Positions 8,441 through 17,424 are shown, numbered from the stretch's first letter. The stretch is 59,861 nucleotides of DNA from SW10 sp965657795 (GCA_965657795.1 CBFHQJ010000018.1:1-59861); one strand, 5' to 3'. The notes: a model not told the origin generated them from the sequence alone. Numbers and translations are program-made.

Positions 8441-9496
8441 CTACTGGTTATCGCCGTCGAAGGCTGAATCGAACATTCCACCCTCGTTACGGGGGAAATC
8501 TAGTGCTCTGGTAAAGGCGCAGCTCTCAGCAGCTCCGTGGAAGCGCTCCATGCGACCGTCCTCCCATTCGATGGAAAGAGGTCCGCTGTATCTGGTATCA
8601 TTCAGCGCCACGATAATTTCTTCAAAATCAATATCGCCGCGACCAACCGAACGGAAGTCCCAATAGCGGCGTGCATCGGTAAAATCGGTGTGTCCGCCGA
8701 AGACTCCCACGGTTCCGTCACCGTGCCCCCACCAGACGTCCTTCATGTGGACGTGGTAGATGCGATCCGAAAATTCGCGGATGAAGCGCACGTAATCGAC
8801 ACCCTGGTAACCGAGGTGGCTTGGGTCGTAATTGAATCCGAAACGCTTGTGGCCATTTACGGCTTCGATGGCGCGGGCCGCAGAGGCAATGTCGAAAGCA
8901 ATCTCAGTCGGATGAACTTCAAGGGCGAAGTTGACATCGAGAGCATCGAAGGCGTTGAGGATTGGGTTGAAGCGATTCGCAAAATCATCGAAACCTTTTT
9001 GGAGGTAAGCCTGATCGGTCGGAGGAAATGCATAGAGTGCATGCCAGATGCTGGAACCGGTAAAGCCGTTCACGACCGCGCCGATGCCGACCTGCTCACG
9101 GCCGGCCATATATTCTTTCCCTGCATCGATAAACTTTCGGCAGGCCTTGCCGGTATCGATCATCTCCTTTGCGGCACGTTGACGGACTCCCTCCGGATCC
9201 CCGTCACCATAAACCTGCGGAGGAAGGATGGCTGCGTGACGCTCATCGATCGGGTCGCAAATAGCCTGCCCCACCAGGTGAGCTGAGATTGCGAAGCAGG
9301 AGAGATCGTTCTGTTTGAGAAGCTCCCAGCGACTTTCGACATACCCCTCTTCATTGAGGGCAGCTTGCACGTCGAAATGATCTCCCCAACAGGCGAGTTC
9401 AACGCCGTCGTAGCCCATTTCTTTGACTTTCGGAAGGAGCTCTGCGAGCGGAAGGTCGGCCCACTGGCCGGTGAATAATGTAACAGGTCTGGACAT
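8441..9496 (-). CDS. Sugar phosphate isomerase/epimerase (xylose isomerase-like TIM barrel)
   Basis: This is an AP endonuclease 2 / xylose-isomerase-like TIM barrel of 351 residues. Likely divalent-metal ligands are spread along the barrel as usual in the family: E in LEVHPTE (about 193), D and H in YDPSHLG (about 223-226), H in VHMKD (about 251) and E in SIEWED (about 313). The N-terminus reads MSRPVTLFTGQWADLPL. It is a soluble cytoplasmic enzyme with no export signal, unlike the related protein at 24259. It is third in the xyl operon, 39 bp after xylB. A ketose-aldose isomerisation or epimerisation of a sugar or its oxidised form fits the two oxidoreductases downstream. Confidence 0.87.
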   Translation of the reverse strand: MSRPVTLFTGQWADLPLAELLPKVKEMGYDGVELACWGDHFDVQAALNEEGYVESRWELLKQNDLSCFAISAHLVGQAICDPIDERHAAILPPQVYGDGDPEGVRQRAAKEMIDTGKACRKFIDAGKEYMAGREQVGIGAVVNGFTGSSIWHALYAFPPTDQAYLQKGFDDFANRFNPILNAFDALDVNFALEVHPTEIAFDIASAARAIEAVNGHKRFGFNYDPSHLGYQGVDYVRFIREFSDRIYHVHMKDVWWGHGDGTVGVFGGHTDFTDARRYWDFRSVGRGDIDFEEIIVALNDTRYSGPLSIEWEDGRMERFHGAAESCAFTRALDFPRNEGGMFDSAFDGDNQ

Positions 9497-9535
9497 GGTT
9501 TATTTGGTTAGAATTAGAATGTTTTGAAATGAAAA

Positions 9536-11092
9536 TCAGGAAGAAAACTGCTTCGCAAGAAACTCTTTGAACGTAGGGAGAGCCGATTGGTAAACCTCAC
9601 AAGCGGCGGGATCGGGGTCAAGCGTGCGCCCCTCTTTTGGCTGACTGAACTTGGACTCAAGATCGGCAAGATCTTCGCCAATTCCGTGGGCAGCGCGCAT
9701 CCCGGCCCCGATCGTCGCGGAGCCTGGAACGTCGAGTCGATCAATCGAAACTCCGAAGACATTTGCAATCACCTGGGCAATGCCATCGTTCTCGGAAGCG
9801 CCCCCCGTGATGTAGATTCTGCTTGGACTAACTCCGAGCCATTCGGAATGAGCCCGCATGTTCAAAAACTGACTTTCGAGAACAGCACGAACGGCCTCCC
9901 CTGATAAATACTCATGCTCTTCCGAAAAGACCGGGCCTCCGGTATCGATGGCAGGAGTGATCTCGGGTTCATAAAACGGCAACATCATCGCGCCATTGTT
10001 TCCAATCGGAGTTTCGGAAAGAGCTCGAATTTCAAAAGCTTCCCAACCCAGGCTGTATTGTTTTTTGATGGCTTCCCGTGCCAATGATCCGTTTTTAAAG
10101 CAGATCAGGCTCATATAACCTCCAGCTGGGTTTCCAAAGACGTGACCAAAACCGTTGGGGTCGGTTTTTGGTTCCGGCATCGCCGCGAACAAGGTGTCAC
10201 TGGTCCCGAGACTAATCACGACCTTTCCCGGTGAAGCGGCTCCCATTCCGATCAGACTGCAGGGATTATCTCCCGACCAAATGATGGTTTCGCACGACGG
10301 TGAGAAACCATATTTTTTCACGAAATACGGACTGATTGCGCCCGACTTGGAACTCGAAGGAGCACACGGAGGAAGCTTTTCCTTCAGCCCATCTGCGGTT
10401 GCCTTGAGAAGGTCTTGATCCCAATCAAGGCTCGCAAGATTCATGAGGTTCATTCCGGCTCCGTCGCCATGGTCAATCGCAACCGTCTTTCCAGCAAGAA
10501 TACTTGCGAAGAAGGAACTCACCAAATGGATGACTCCGGTCTGACGGTAGTTGTTGGGCTCATTTTTCGCGAACTTGCGAATCTGCGGTCCCGTAAATCT
10601 CTCCACCGCCACCGAGCCGGATTTGGCACAAACTATTTCGTTGCCGCCGACTGCTCGCGCGATCTCGCCACATTCCTCCCCGGTGGAGCTATCCATCCAA
10701 ATCGGAGAACTCGAGCGGGAGAGGCAGTCGGACAACTGCGTCTTCAGATCAGACTTCGCGGATAACTTGGCCAGAACCTCGTTGAAATTCGACTTCAAAT
10801 AAACGCTCCCGTGTTGCTGGCCCGAACCGGAAACAGCGTCAATTTCTGAAAAATCAACACCCTCTCCCGTCATTCGGACCAAGAGTAAATCCAAGGCTTC
10901 CAACCACATCAAGGGATTGGCATGAACCTCCCCTCTGGCACCAGACTCATCATAACCGTGAGGCTGGTTGTAGTGAGGAAGATCGCCGCCGAAATTCACG
11001 GAGTGATCAGCAACCACGATTCCTTTTTCGGTATCTAGGATGACTGCCGAAAGACTCTGTGTGGATGAGTCGAGACCAAGGACGAGGGACAT
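9536..11092 (-). CDS. xylB: Xylulokinase
   Basis: This FGGY-family carbohydrate kinase phosphorylates D-xylulose to D-xylulose 5-phosphate. It starts with the ATP-site strand VLGLDSSTQSLSAVILD. It has SGSGQQHGSVYL (about 87) as the substrate-side motif, the phosphate loop ISLGTSDTLFA (about 294), and the C-terminal adenosine-binding stretch ITGGASENDGIAQVIANVFG (about 432-451). At 518 residues it has normal length. The gene follows xylA by 6 bp, which is the strongest argument for xylulose rather than glycerol or another FGGY substrate. Confidence 0.93.
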   Translation of the reverse strand: MSLVLGLDSSTQSLSAVILDTEKGIVVADHSVNFGGDLPHYNQPHGYDESGARGEVHANPLMWLEALDLLLVRMTGEGVDFSEIDAVSGSGQQHGSVYLKSNFNEVLAKLSAKSDLKTQLSDCLSRSSSPIWMDSSTGEECGEIARAVGGNEIVCAKSGSVAVERFTGPQIRKFAKNEPNNYRQTGVIHLVSSFFASILAGKTVAIDHGDGAGMNLMNLASLDWDQDLLKATADGLKEKLPPCAPSSSKSGAISPYFVKKYGFSPSCETIIWSGDNPCSLIGMGAASPGKVVISLGTSDTLFAAMPEPKTDPNGFGHVFGNPAGGYMSLICFKNGSLAREAIKKQYSLGWEAFEIRALSETPIGNNGAMMLPFYEPEITPAIDTGGPVFSEEHEYLSGEAVRAVLESQFLNMRAHSEWLGVSPSRIYITGGASENDGIAQVIANVFGVSIDRLDVPGSATIGAGMRAAHGIGEDLADLESKFSQPKEGRTLDPDPAACEVYQSALPTFKEFLAKQFSS

Positions 11093-11098
11093 CGATTC

Positions 11099-12409
11099 TT
11101 AGAGATAGTCGTTCAAGAGATTCTCAAGGCGCTCTTGGCGGCCGCTGGCAAGCTGCGGAGGTGTGATCCCTTGAGCATACTTGTCGAGAGACTCGAGAGT
11201 TGCCGTTCCGGATTCAATGTCGGCGCCGACTCCTCCATCATAAGAAGAGTAACGGGTCTTCACGAACTCATCAAAACGACCGTCTTCGATGATCTTTGCA
11301 GCGACTTTGAGGCCACGGGCGAAAGCATCCATTCCGCCAATGTGGGCGTGAAAAAGATCCTCCGGCTCGTGGCTCTCACGACGACGTTTGGCGTCAAAGT
11401 TCAATCCCCCCGTGGTGAATCCCCCCATCTTAAGAAGACGCAGCATGACATTGGTCGTGCCGTAAATATTTGTCGGGAACTGGTCGGTGTCCCAGCCAAT
11501 CAGCTCGTCACCCCGGTTGGCGTCAATTGAACCAAGAGCGTCGGCATTCATGGCGACTTCGAGTTCATGCTCCATGGTGTGGCCGGCCAAGGTAGCGTGG
11601 TTGGTTTCAATGTTCAGCTTAAAGTGTTCGAGCAAGTCATACTCACGAAGGAAATTCAGGCAGGCTGCAGAATCCGAATCGTATTGGTGAGTGGACGGTT
11701 CCCGTGGCTTGGGCTCAATGTAAAACTGCCCCTTGTAGCCAATGCTCTTTGCATAATCGACAGCCATGTGAAGGAACGCGGCCAAGTGATCGACCTCACG
11801 CTTCATGTCCGTGTTGATCAAGGAACCATAACCTTCACGACCACCCCAAAAAGTGTAGCCGGGACCGCCAAGGCGATGAGTTGCATCGATCGCATTTTTG
11901 ACCTGACTCGCACCGTAAGCGAAGACATCGGCGTTCGGAGAAGTCGACGCTCCGTGCGCATATCGCGGGTGCCCGAACAAGCAAGCCGTCCCCCAGAGGA
12001 GCTTTTTTCCGGTTTGGTTTTGGAAAGTCTCTAATTCCTCGACGACGCGGTGAAACATCTCGTGTGTTTGAGCCAAAGTCTCACCCTCGGGTGAGATATC
12101 ACGATCGTGGAAGCAGTAGTAATCAATATCGATCTTGTCGAGAAACTCGAAAAAGACAGGCACGCGGTTGAGAGCGTTGTCCAAGGTCTCCTCCCCATTG
12201 TCCCAGGGCATCAGGGCCGTGCCGTCGCCGAAGGGATCGCCAAGCCCATTTCGCATGCAGTGCCAATAGGCGGCTCCGAAGCGCATATGCTCCTTCATTG
12301 ATTTTCCGGCTACGATTTCATCCGGATTGTAGTGATGAAATGCAAAGGGATTATCAGATTGCGGCCCCTCATACTTGATCTTGGGGATATTTGGAAAGAA
12401 TTCAGACAT
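11099..12409 (-). CDS. xylA: Xylose isomerase
   Basis: This enzyme converts D-xylose to D-xylulose as a metal-dependent TIM-barrel tetramer. The 436-residue length fits class II enzymes. The catalytic His and Asp are H101 and D104 in CFHDRD. The family signature WGGREGY is at 188-194, the metal and substrate segment YIEPKPREPSTHQYD starts at 230 (E232, K234), and NIETNHATLAGHT supplies further metal ligands. The ATG at 12409 gives MSEFFPNIPKIKYEGP, a normal start. It is the first gene of a five-gene minus-strand operon. The 119-bp gap to the divergent PAS-AraC gene should hold the promoters of both. Confidence 0.96.
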   Translation of the reverse strand: MSEFFPNIPKIKYEGPQSDNPFAFHHYNPDEIVAGKSMKEHMRFGAAYWHCMRNGLGDPFGDGTALMPWDNGEETLDNALNRVPVFFEFLDKIDIDYYCFHDRDISPEGETLAQTHEMFHRVVEELETFQNQTGKKLLWGTACLFGHPRYAHGASTSPNADVFAYGASQVKNAIDATHRLGGPGYTFWGGREGYGSLINTDMKREVDHLAAFLHMAVDYAKSIGYKGQFYIEPKPREPSTHQYDSDSAACLNFLREYDLLEHFKLNIETNHATLAGHTMEHELEVAMNADALGSIDANRGDELIGWDTDQFPTNIYGTTNVMLRLLKMGGFTTGGLNFDAKRRRESHEPEDLFHAHIGGMDAFARGLKVAAKIIEDGRFDEFVKTRYSSYDGGVGADIESGTATLESLDKYAQGITPPQLASGRQERLENLLNDYL

Positions 12410-12419
12410 GACTTAATTG

Positions 12420-12452
12420 TGTATTACCGGTGCAGGATTACCGCTGAACCGT
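12420..12452 (-). promoter_or_regulatory. Tandem direct repeat upstream of xylA (possible operator)
   Basis: Two copies of ATTACCG (plus-strand sense) begin at 12423 and 12438, each followed by a partly matching TG-x-x-x segment. This gives a direct repeat of period 15. It lies 14-40 bp before the xylA start in the gap shared with a divergent AraC-type regulator. AraC-family dimers often bind direct repeats of this kind. No other copy was noticed in the gap, and the function is inferred from position. Confidence 0.35.
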
Positions 12453-12528
12453 GAAGACACTAGCAAATTTTTCTTTTGGCAGTCCATGATCCAAGCCATC
12501 GTTTTTTTGTCCTAAATCGCCAAACCAC

Positions 12529-13284
12529 ATGCCATCCTTTTCTCGTTTTCAGGAACTTTCCGCCCAGCTTCGCCCCGGACAGATCGCAATGGGTCTTTTT
12601 GAAGCTCTTCCCGACATCATGTTTTGGGTCAAGGATGACACCGGAACAATCATTTTCGCAAACCGCGCCTATGCCCAACTCCTCAACCGGGCTCCGGAGG
12701 ACTTGGTCGGAGAGACTGACGAATCGCTCTTTCCACCTACCATGGCGAACTTCTTCCGAAGTGATGATGAAACTGTGCTACGCACCTCCGAACCACTTCA
12801 GAACAAGTTGGAAATCGTCACCCGCCCCGGCGGAGGCATCGAGTGGAGGATGACCTCGAAGATCCCCCTATTTGACGAAAATAACAAGGTCCTGGGGACT
12901 GCCGGAGTATCGCGTCGTCTTGAGCACGGAGAAGGCCCCCCACTCCCAACACCACACCGTGCGATTTCCAATCTCATCGACCGGGTACACGAAAATCTTG
13001 GTGAGGACATTACGGTCCGCGATCTCGCCCGCCAAGCCGGGATGTCCGTCAGCAGTCTTGAAAGAAGCTTTCGAAAATATCTGGGCACCACTCCCAAACA
13101 ATATCTCGTCCGTGCCAGAATTGCGGCTGCTTGCGACAAGCTTCTAAGCACAACTCTGAGCGTGGGCCAAATCGCGGCTTCTCTTTCGTATCACGAACAC
13201 GCCTCCTTCACCCGGGCCTTTTCGGCCATCATGCACATGAGCCCGAAGGATTACCGAAACTTTTACCGGTCCACAGCTCCCTAG
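12529..13284 (+). CDS. PAS-domain AraC-family transcriptional regulator (likely xyl regulator)
   Basis: A single PAS domain (about residues 21-130; ALPDIMFWVKDDTGTIIFANRAYA, then DLVGETDE and GGIEWRMTSKIPLFDENN) is followed by a C-terminal AraC/XylS double helix-turn-helix (about 150-246). The first helix-turn-helix contains DLARQAGMSVSSLERSFRKYLG and the second ends in the family signature (SYHEHASFTRAFSAIMHMSPKDYRN). The gene is divergent from xylA with 119 bp between starts, so it probably controls the xyl operon and itself. The E. coli XylR regulator uses a periplasmic-binding-type domain to sense xylose. A PAS domain here implies a different or indirect ligand. The regulatory target is inferred from the arrangement. 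Confidence 0.9.
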   Translation: MPSFSRFQELSAQLRPGQIAMGLFEALPDIMFWVKDDTGTIIFANRAYAQLLNRAPEDLVGETDESLFPPTMANFFRSDDETVLRTSEPLQNKLEIVTRPGGGIEWRMTSKIPLFDENNKVLGTAGVSRRLEHGEGPPLPTPHRAISNLIDRVHENLGEDITVRDLARQAGMSVSSLERSFRKYLGTTPKQYLVRARIAAACDKLLSTTLSVGQIAASLSYHEHASFTRAFSAIMHMSPKDYRNFYRSTAP

Positions 13285-13406
13285 TACGATCAAATTTGTA
13301 ATTCTCTCAGATAAATCAAAAAAGATTCAGGCTCTCCATCTCCTGTTCAGAATACATCTGGCATGATGCTCGGTAGATCAAAAAAAATTCGGTCTAGAAC
13401 AAAGAA

Positions 13407-13509
13407 ATGAGAATCATGAAATACACACCTGAACCTTCACGAAAAACTGCTGCAACGCTCTTTTCTCTGACGGCTACCATGATACTCGCTCCCGCCCAGG
13501 AGACTGGAC
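13407..13509 (+). other. Signal-peptide segment of the haem peroxidase, in a different reading frame
   Basis: The ATGs at 13407 and 13416 open a frame coding MKYTPEPSRKTAATLFSLTA followed by TMILAPAQ, a convincing Sec signal peptide ending in an AxA-like cleavage site. The same frame then runs to a stop at 13632-13634 through peptide that looks unnatural (YRRPAEPPSCVYSK). The frame shifted by one base is open from 13483 and reads LDPNEELNTDALPNRQAAF straight into the peroxidase domain. I infer that the signal peptide belongs to the peroxidase and that a one-base difference near 13485-13510 separates them. Confidence 0.65.
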
Positions 13510-13572
13510 CCGAACGAGGAACTGAATACCGACGCCCTGCCGAACCGCCAAGCTGCGTTTATTCCAAGGTCC

Positions 13573-15267
13573 ATGCCCAGACGAACGCAGGGCAATGGCT
13601 CACCGCGCGAAGGAACCGAAACCGAAGTCCGTGAAATCCCGGTGCAACGGGAGAGTCGCTCAATAAACGGAAGCGGGAACAACGTGGCAAATCCCGACTG
13701 GGGAAGCGCCGAGGGCCCGACAATCCGAATTTTTGAGAACGCTTATGCCGATGGGAGTTCGGAGTCCGCAGGCTCGGATCGACCATCAGCACGGTCTATC
13801 AGTAATGCCGTTGTGGCCCAGTCGGGTTCACTGGTAAATTCCAAGGGAGCAACCGATTTCCTGTGGCAGTGGGGCCAGTTTCTTGATCACGACATCATTG
13901 AAACTCCCACTATTGATCCTGCCGAAGCCTTTGATATCGAGGTCCCCGCTGGTGACCCGCAATTTGATCCGGCAAGCACAGGCTCCGAGACCATTCCCTT
14001 AAACCGGTCGCTTTACGAGGAGCACGATGGCGTCCGTGAGCAAGTCAACGCCATCTCCGTCTATATCGACGGATCCCAGGTTTATGGTTCAACCGATGCC
14101 CGGGCATTTGCTCTGCGACGGTTGGATGGAAGCGGGAAACTGAAGACAAGCGAAAGCGATCATGGGGATTTGCTTCCCTACAATGACGGCGGATTCGACA
14201 ACGCTCCGGCATCATCCCCGAACTTCTTTCTTCTTGCCGGAGATGTTCGCGCGAATGAACAGGTCGGCCTGACCGCGCTTCACACCCTCTTCGTCCGCGA
14301 ACACAACTACTGGGCTGAAAGCTATGCTAAGCTCAATCCTCAGGCGATGGATGAAGAGATCTATCAATTCGCTCGCATGATCGTGGGCGCGGAGATCCAG
14401 GCCATCACTAACCGGGAATTTCTTCCCGTGCTTCTGGGTCGGGGCGCCCTGCCTTCTTACCGCGGATACCGCGATGATGTTCGAGCTGATATCTCAAACT
14501 CCTTCGGAGCTGCGGCCTTCAGAATCGGTCACAGTATGCTTTCTTCCGAGTTACTGCGCATCGACTCCAACGGCGATGAAATTGAAGCAGGTCATCTGTC
14601 GCTTGCGGCTTCTTTCTTCGATCCAAGCTTGATCGAAGAGGATGGAATTGAAGTCATCTTGCGAGGACTGGCATCACAGCAATGTCAGGAACTTGATGCC
14701 CACCTGATTGACGAGGTTCGTAATTTCCTCTTCGGGCCTCCGGGTGCCGGTGGATTTGATCTTGCCTCGCTGAATATCCAGCGGGGGCGCGATCATGGCA
14801 TCCCGGGACTCAATGAAGCTCGCCGCGAACTTGGCTTGAGACCATTGCGGTTCATGAGCGACCTGACCGATTCCTCGGAAGACGCTGAAAACCTGCAGTC
14901 TGTTTACGATCATCCGGACCAGCTTGACCTTTGGGTTGGAGCGCTCTGTGAGGAAGATCTTCCAGGATCCATGGTCGGAGAGACCTATCAACGGATTCTT
15001 GTCGATCAATTCGTGCGCCTGAGGGATGGGGATCGTTTCTACTATGAAAGTGCACTGGCCCCGGAAATTGTCGAAATGATCAATGAGCAAACACTTTCAC
15101 GAATTATCAAACGAAACACCAGGGTCGGGAGCGAGCTCCCAAGTGATGTCTTCGTAATTCAACCTGTTCCTCAAGAGCGCACCGACACCAGGAGACAGAC
15201 GACCCGACGCCCCCAAACTGGAGGCGAGCGCAAGCGCCGCGAAACGACCGGACGTACGAGACGATAA
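13573..15267 (+). CDS. Animal-type haem peroxidase (peroxidase-cyclooxygenase superfamily), probably frameshifted at its 5' end
   Basis: The conserved start RSINGSGNN precedes the haem domain. The distal His is H106 in WGQFLDHDI, flanked by the haem-linking and Ca2+-type Asp residues. The catalytic Arg is R242 in TLFVREHNYW, the proximal His is H320 in FRIGHSM, and the Ca2+-loop-like segment is YIDGSQVYGS. All key residues are present. Such enzymes oxidise halides or organic donors with H2O2. The C-terminus has an Arg/Thr-rich basic tail. The first ATG in frame (13573) starts after an open run from 13483 and gives no export signal. The export signal is present just upstream in another frame. 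This is either a real frameshift, a base error, or, less likely, programmed frameshifting. The domain itself is intact. Confidence 0.85.
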   Translation: MPRRTQGNGSPREGTETEVREIPVQRESRSINGSGNNVANPDWGSAEGPTIRIFENAYADGSSESAGSDRPSARSISNAVVAQSGSLVNSKGATDFLWQWGQFLDHDIIETPTIDPAEAFDIEVPAGDPQFDPASTGSETIPLNRSLYEEHDGVREQVNAISVYIDGSQVYGSTDARAFALRRLDGSGKLKTSESDHGDLLPYNDGGFDNAPASSPNFFLLAGDVRANEQVGLTALHTLFVREHNYWAESYAKLNPQAMDEEIYQFARMIVGAEIQAITNREFLPVLLGRGALPSYRGYRDDVRADISNSFGAAAFRIGHSMLSSELLRIDSNGDEIEAGHLSLAASFFDPSLIEEDGIEVILRGLASQQCQELDAHLIDEVRNFLFGPPGAGGFDLASLNIQRGRDHGIPGLNEARRELGLRPLRFMSDLTDSSEDAENLQSVYDHPDQLDLWVGALCEEDLPGSMVGETYQRILVDQFVRLRDGDRFYYESALAPEIVEMINEQTLSRIIKRNTRVGSELPSDVFVIQPVPQERTDTRRQTTRRPQTGGERKRRETTGRTRR

Positions 15268-15314
15268 ATCATTAAAACCATGAAAGTTCAGTCACTTCTG
15301 TGGCGGAGCTTTTT

Positions 15315-15923
15315 TTAATGAGAAAGTGAAACCTCTACGAGCTGATAGGCAGGGTCAAAAACACCGCCTGAGGTTTTAAGGCAGCACTCATAACAGGCAA
15401 CCGCGCTCTTGTATCGTCTCACACGTTCGAAAGCTTTGTCGCATTTGGGACACTGATACTTCCAGCGGCGTTTTAAGCTTCGTGCCGGTAAAGCCAGTTC
15501 ATGTGTCGCTCGCTCATCGGGGATGCCAAGCTCGGCACAAGCTCGTTGCCACTCCCTACCATGACTCTTGATGGAGCGATGCGGATTCCGCTCGTAAGCG
15601 ACCAAATGTGCGAGTTCGTGAAGAACAGTCCGCCTCACTTCGGAATCTGAAATCTCGTTCAGCCTGGGATTGAGCTGGATCAAACCGACCGGCCAGAAAG
15701 CACGCCCGGCGCATGAACGCATCCGCGGATTCCATTCGACCTCGATCCGCTCCTCCAAGTCGGTCAGCCCGAGATCTCGAACCAACTCACGACACCAATC
15801 TGAAAAGGCGGGATCGTAGCCTTTTTTGGGAAGCGAAGGTCCACCCGCCCCATGCCCGGCACGAGAAACCTCAGCGGGTGGCTCGGCAAATTTGAACTTC
15901 ATCTGGCGGGCAGGCCGGAACAT
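15315..15923 (-). CDS. SprT-like zinc metalloprotease
   Basis: A SprT-family core contains the zinc motif HELAH at residues 102-106, with a third His near 121 in SHGREW. It is followed by a C-terminal zinc ribbon with CPKC at 158-161 and cysteines at 177, 180 and 181. This is the layout of SprT/Spartan-related proteins, which in eukaryotes cut DNA-crosslinked proteins; the bacterial role is less defined. The ATG at 15923 gives 202 residues. Another ATG at 15902 is possible and would remove only 7 residues. No signal peptide is present, so it should be cytoplasmic. It is convergent with the peroxidase gene. Confidence 0.85.
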   Translation of the reverse strand: MFRPARQMKFKFAEPPAEVSRAGHGAGGPSLPKKGYDPAFSDWCRELVRDLGLTDLEERIEVEWNPRMRSCAGRAFWPVGLIQLNPRLNEISDSEVRRTVLHELAHLVAYERNPHRSIKSHGREWQRACAELGIPDERATHELALPARSLKRRWKYQCPKCDKAFERVRRYKSAVACYECCLKTSGGVFDPAYQLVEVSLSH

Positions 15924-15994
15924 GCGCAGGATTGTTACGGATCTCTTAACAATTTCAAGATCCTAAACAAATATTTTGATAAAAGGGACTTCGA

Positions 15995-16064
15995 GGACTG
16001 ACATCTCTCCGGAGTGTCAGCAGGACCAGCGCCCCGTTCCATCGCCAGGCAGTCTGGAGACAGC
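15995..16064 (-). repeat. Palindromic intergenic repeat, copy A
   Basis: Read on the minus strand, the element begins GCTGTCTCCAGACTGCCTGG. After 13 variable bases it continues GCGCTGGTCCTGCTGACACT and ends in a palindrome (CTGACA...TGTCAG on the plus strand at about 15998-16020). It matches copy C (51918-51972) closely and copies B and D partly. It sits in the 217-bp gap between the SprT-like gene and the M48 protease gene. Confidence 0.65.
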
Positions 16065-16140
16065 CTCTCCATTTTCTAAATCCCGCCATTTTTCCGAGAA
16101 TCAACTTGTCGCTCTCGCGTCGCGCCATAAACGTCCTCAC

Positions 16141-17424
16141 ATGCCCGAGTTCAACCTTCTCGCCATTCTTCTCATTGTCGCGCTTCTCTTACTTTGGAAG
16201 CTCGATTTCGCCGCAACTCTTCTCACTCTCAAGAACCTGAAGCCCGAATTGCCGGAGGAATTTCGCGGTGTTTGGGATGATGAGAAGTATCAAAAAGCTC
16301 AGTCTTACGAGAAGGCACAGGCCCAATTCGGCGTCATTTCATCAATTTTTTCTCTCACCGTTCTTCTGGCGTTCTGGTTTTTTGGAGGATTCGGATGGGT
16401 GGATGGACTCGTCAGTGAATGGGGATTCGGCAAAATCGGAACCGGGCTGGCTTTCATTGGAATCCTCTATCTTGGTTCGTGGCTTAGTTCACTGCCGTTT
16501 GATCTCTATCACACCTTCGTTTTAGAAGAACGATTTGGATTCAATAAAACGACCGCGAAAACCTACATCGTAGATCAAATCAAATCCCACCTCATCACTG
16601 CAATCCTTGGTGGCGGGATCGTAGCTCTCATTCTTTGGATTTTTGATTCCGTTCCGAATGCGTGGATCTGGGCTTGGATAAGCTTCACCTTCATTTCGCT
16701 CGCTTTGACCTATTTGGCTCCGTCATTACTCCTTCCTCTCTTCAATAAATTCACTCCACTGGAAGACGATGAATTGAACGAGGCGATCCAGTCGATGGCC
16801 AGGAAGTGTGAGTTTCCTCTGACCGAAATCTCAGTCATGGATGGATCACGCCGTTCCTCCAAATCAAACGCCTTCTTTACCGGGTTCGGGAAACGCAAAA
16901 AAATCGCGCTTTTCGACACCCTCATCGAAAGTCAGACCAAGGAGGAGCTAGTGGGAGTGCTCGCCCACGAGATCGGCCACTTCAGACGCAAGCACATTGT
17001 GCAACGCCTCGTGATCTCAATCATTCAGACTGCCGTAATTTTCTTTCTGCTCGGACTGGCCACTGATCCCGAAAGCGCTTTCGGAGGTCAGCTTTATGCG
17101 GCCTTCGGAATTCCTGTTGAGTCCAAGGCCACGATTGCTGCCGGACTCGTCCTCTTTATGATCGTTTTCAAACCCGTCTCGCGAGTGCTTTCGGTTGCCA
17201 TGAATGCCCTCTCGCGGAAACACGAATTCGAGGCCGACGAATATGCCGCCGTTAATCAAGGCACTCCAAAGCATCTAATTTCAGCCCTAAAGAAACTCTC
17301 CGCCAACAATCTCTCAAATCTCACGCCCCATCCGCTGGAGGTTTTTCTTGATCACTCACATCCTCCCGTCCTGGTGAGGATTCAAGCACTGAAGAAGCTA
17401 GGTCAAGAGGCTTTGTCTCGATGA
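16141..17424 (+). CDS. M48-family membrane metalloprotease (Ste24-type)
   Basis: This integral membrane zinc protease is related to the CAAX-prenyl protease Ste24 and to HtpX. It has N-terminal hydrophobic helices, the zinc motif HEIGH at residues 276-280 (LAHEIGHFRRKH), a distal Glu in KHEFEADEYA (about 360-368), and further helices between. The start is set at the ATG at 16141 (MPEFNLLAILLIVALLLLW, 427 residues). The frame is open upstream to 15976, but that region has no membrane-protein character and overlaps repeat copy A. Its 3' end overlaps the convergent MFS gene by 22 bp. Quality control of membrane proteins is the likely role. Confidence 0.9.
   Translation: MPEFNLLAILLIVALLLLWKLDFAATLLTLKNLKPELPEEFRGVWDDEKYQKAQSYEKAQAQFGVISSIFSLTVLLAFWFFGGFGWVDGLVSEWGFGKIGTGLAFIGILYLGSWLSSLPFDLYHTFVLEERFGFNKTTAKTYIVDQIKSHLITAILGGGIVALILWIFDSVPNAWIWAWISFTFISLALTYLAPSLLLPLFNKFTPLEDDELNEAIQSMARKCEFPLTEISVMDGSRRSSKSNAFFTGFGKRKKIALFDTLIESQTKEELVGVLAHEIGHFRRKHIVQRLVISIIQTAVIFFLLGLATDPESAFGGQLYAAFGIPVESKATIAAGLVLFMIVFKPVSRVLSVAMNALSRKHEFEADEYAAVNQGTPKHLISALKKLSANNLSNLTPHPLEVFLDHSHPPVLVRIQALKKLGQEALSR

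Noticed and set aside
15976..16140. A longer N-terminus for the M48 protease
   Set aside because: The added 55 residues are non-hydrophobic and overlap the intergenic repeat; the ATG at 16141 starts the membrane domain.
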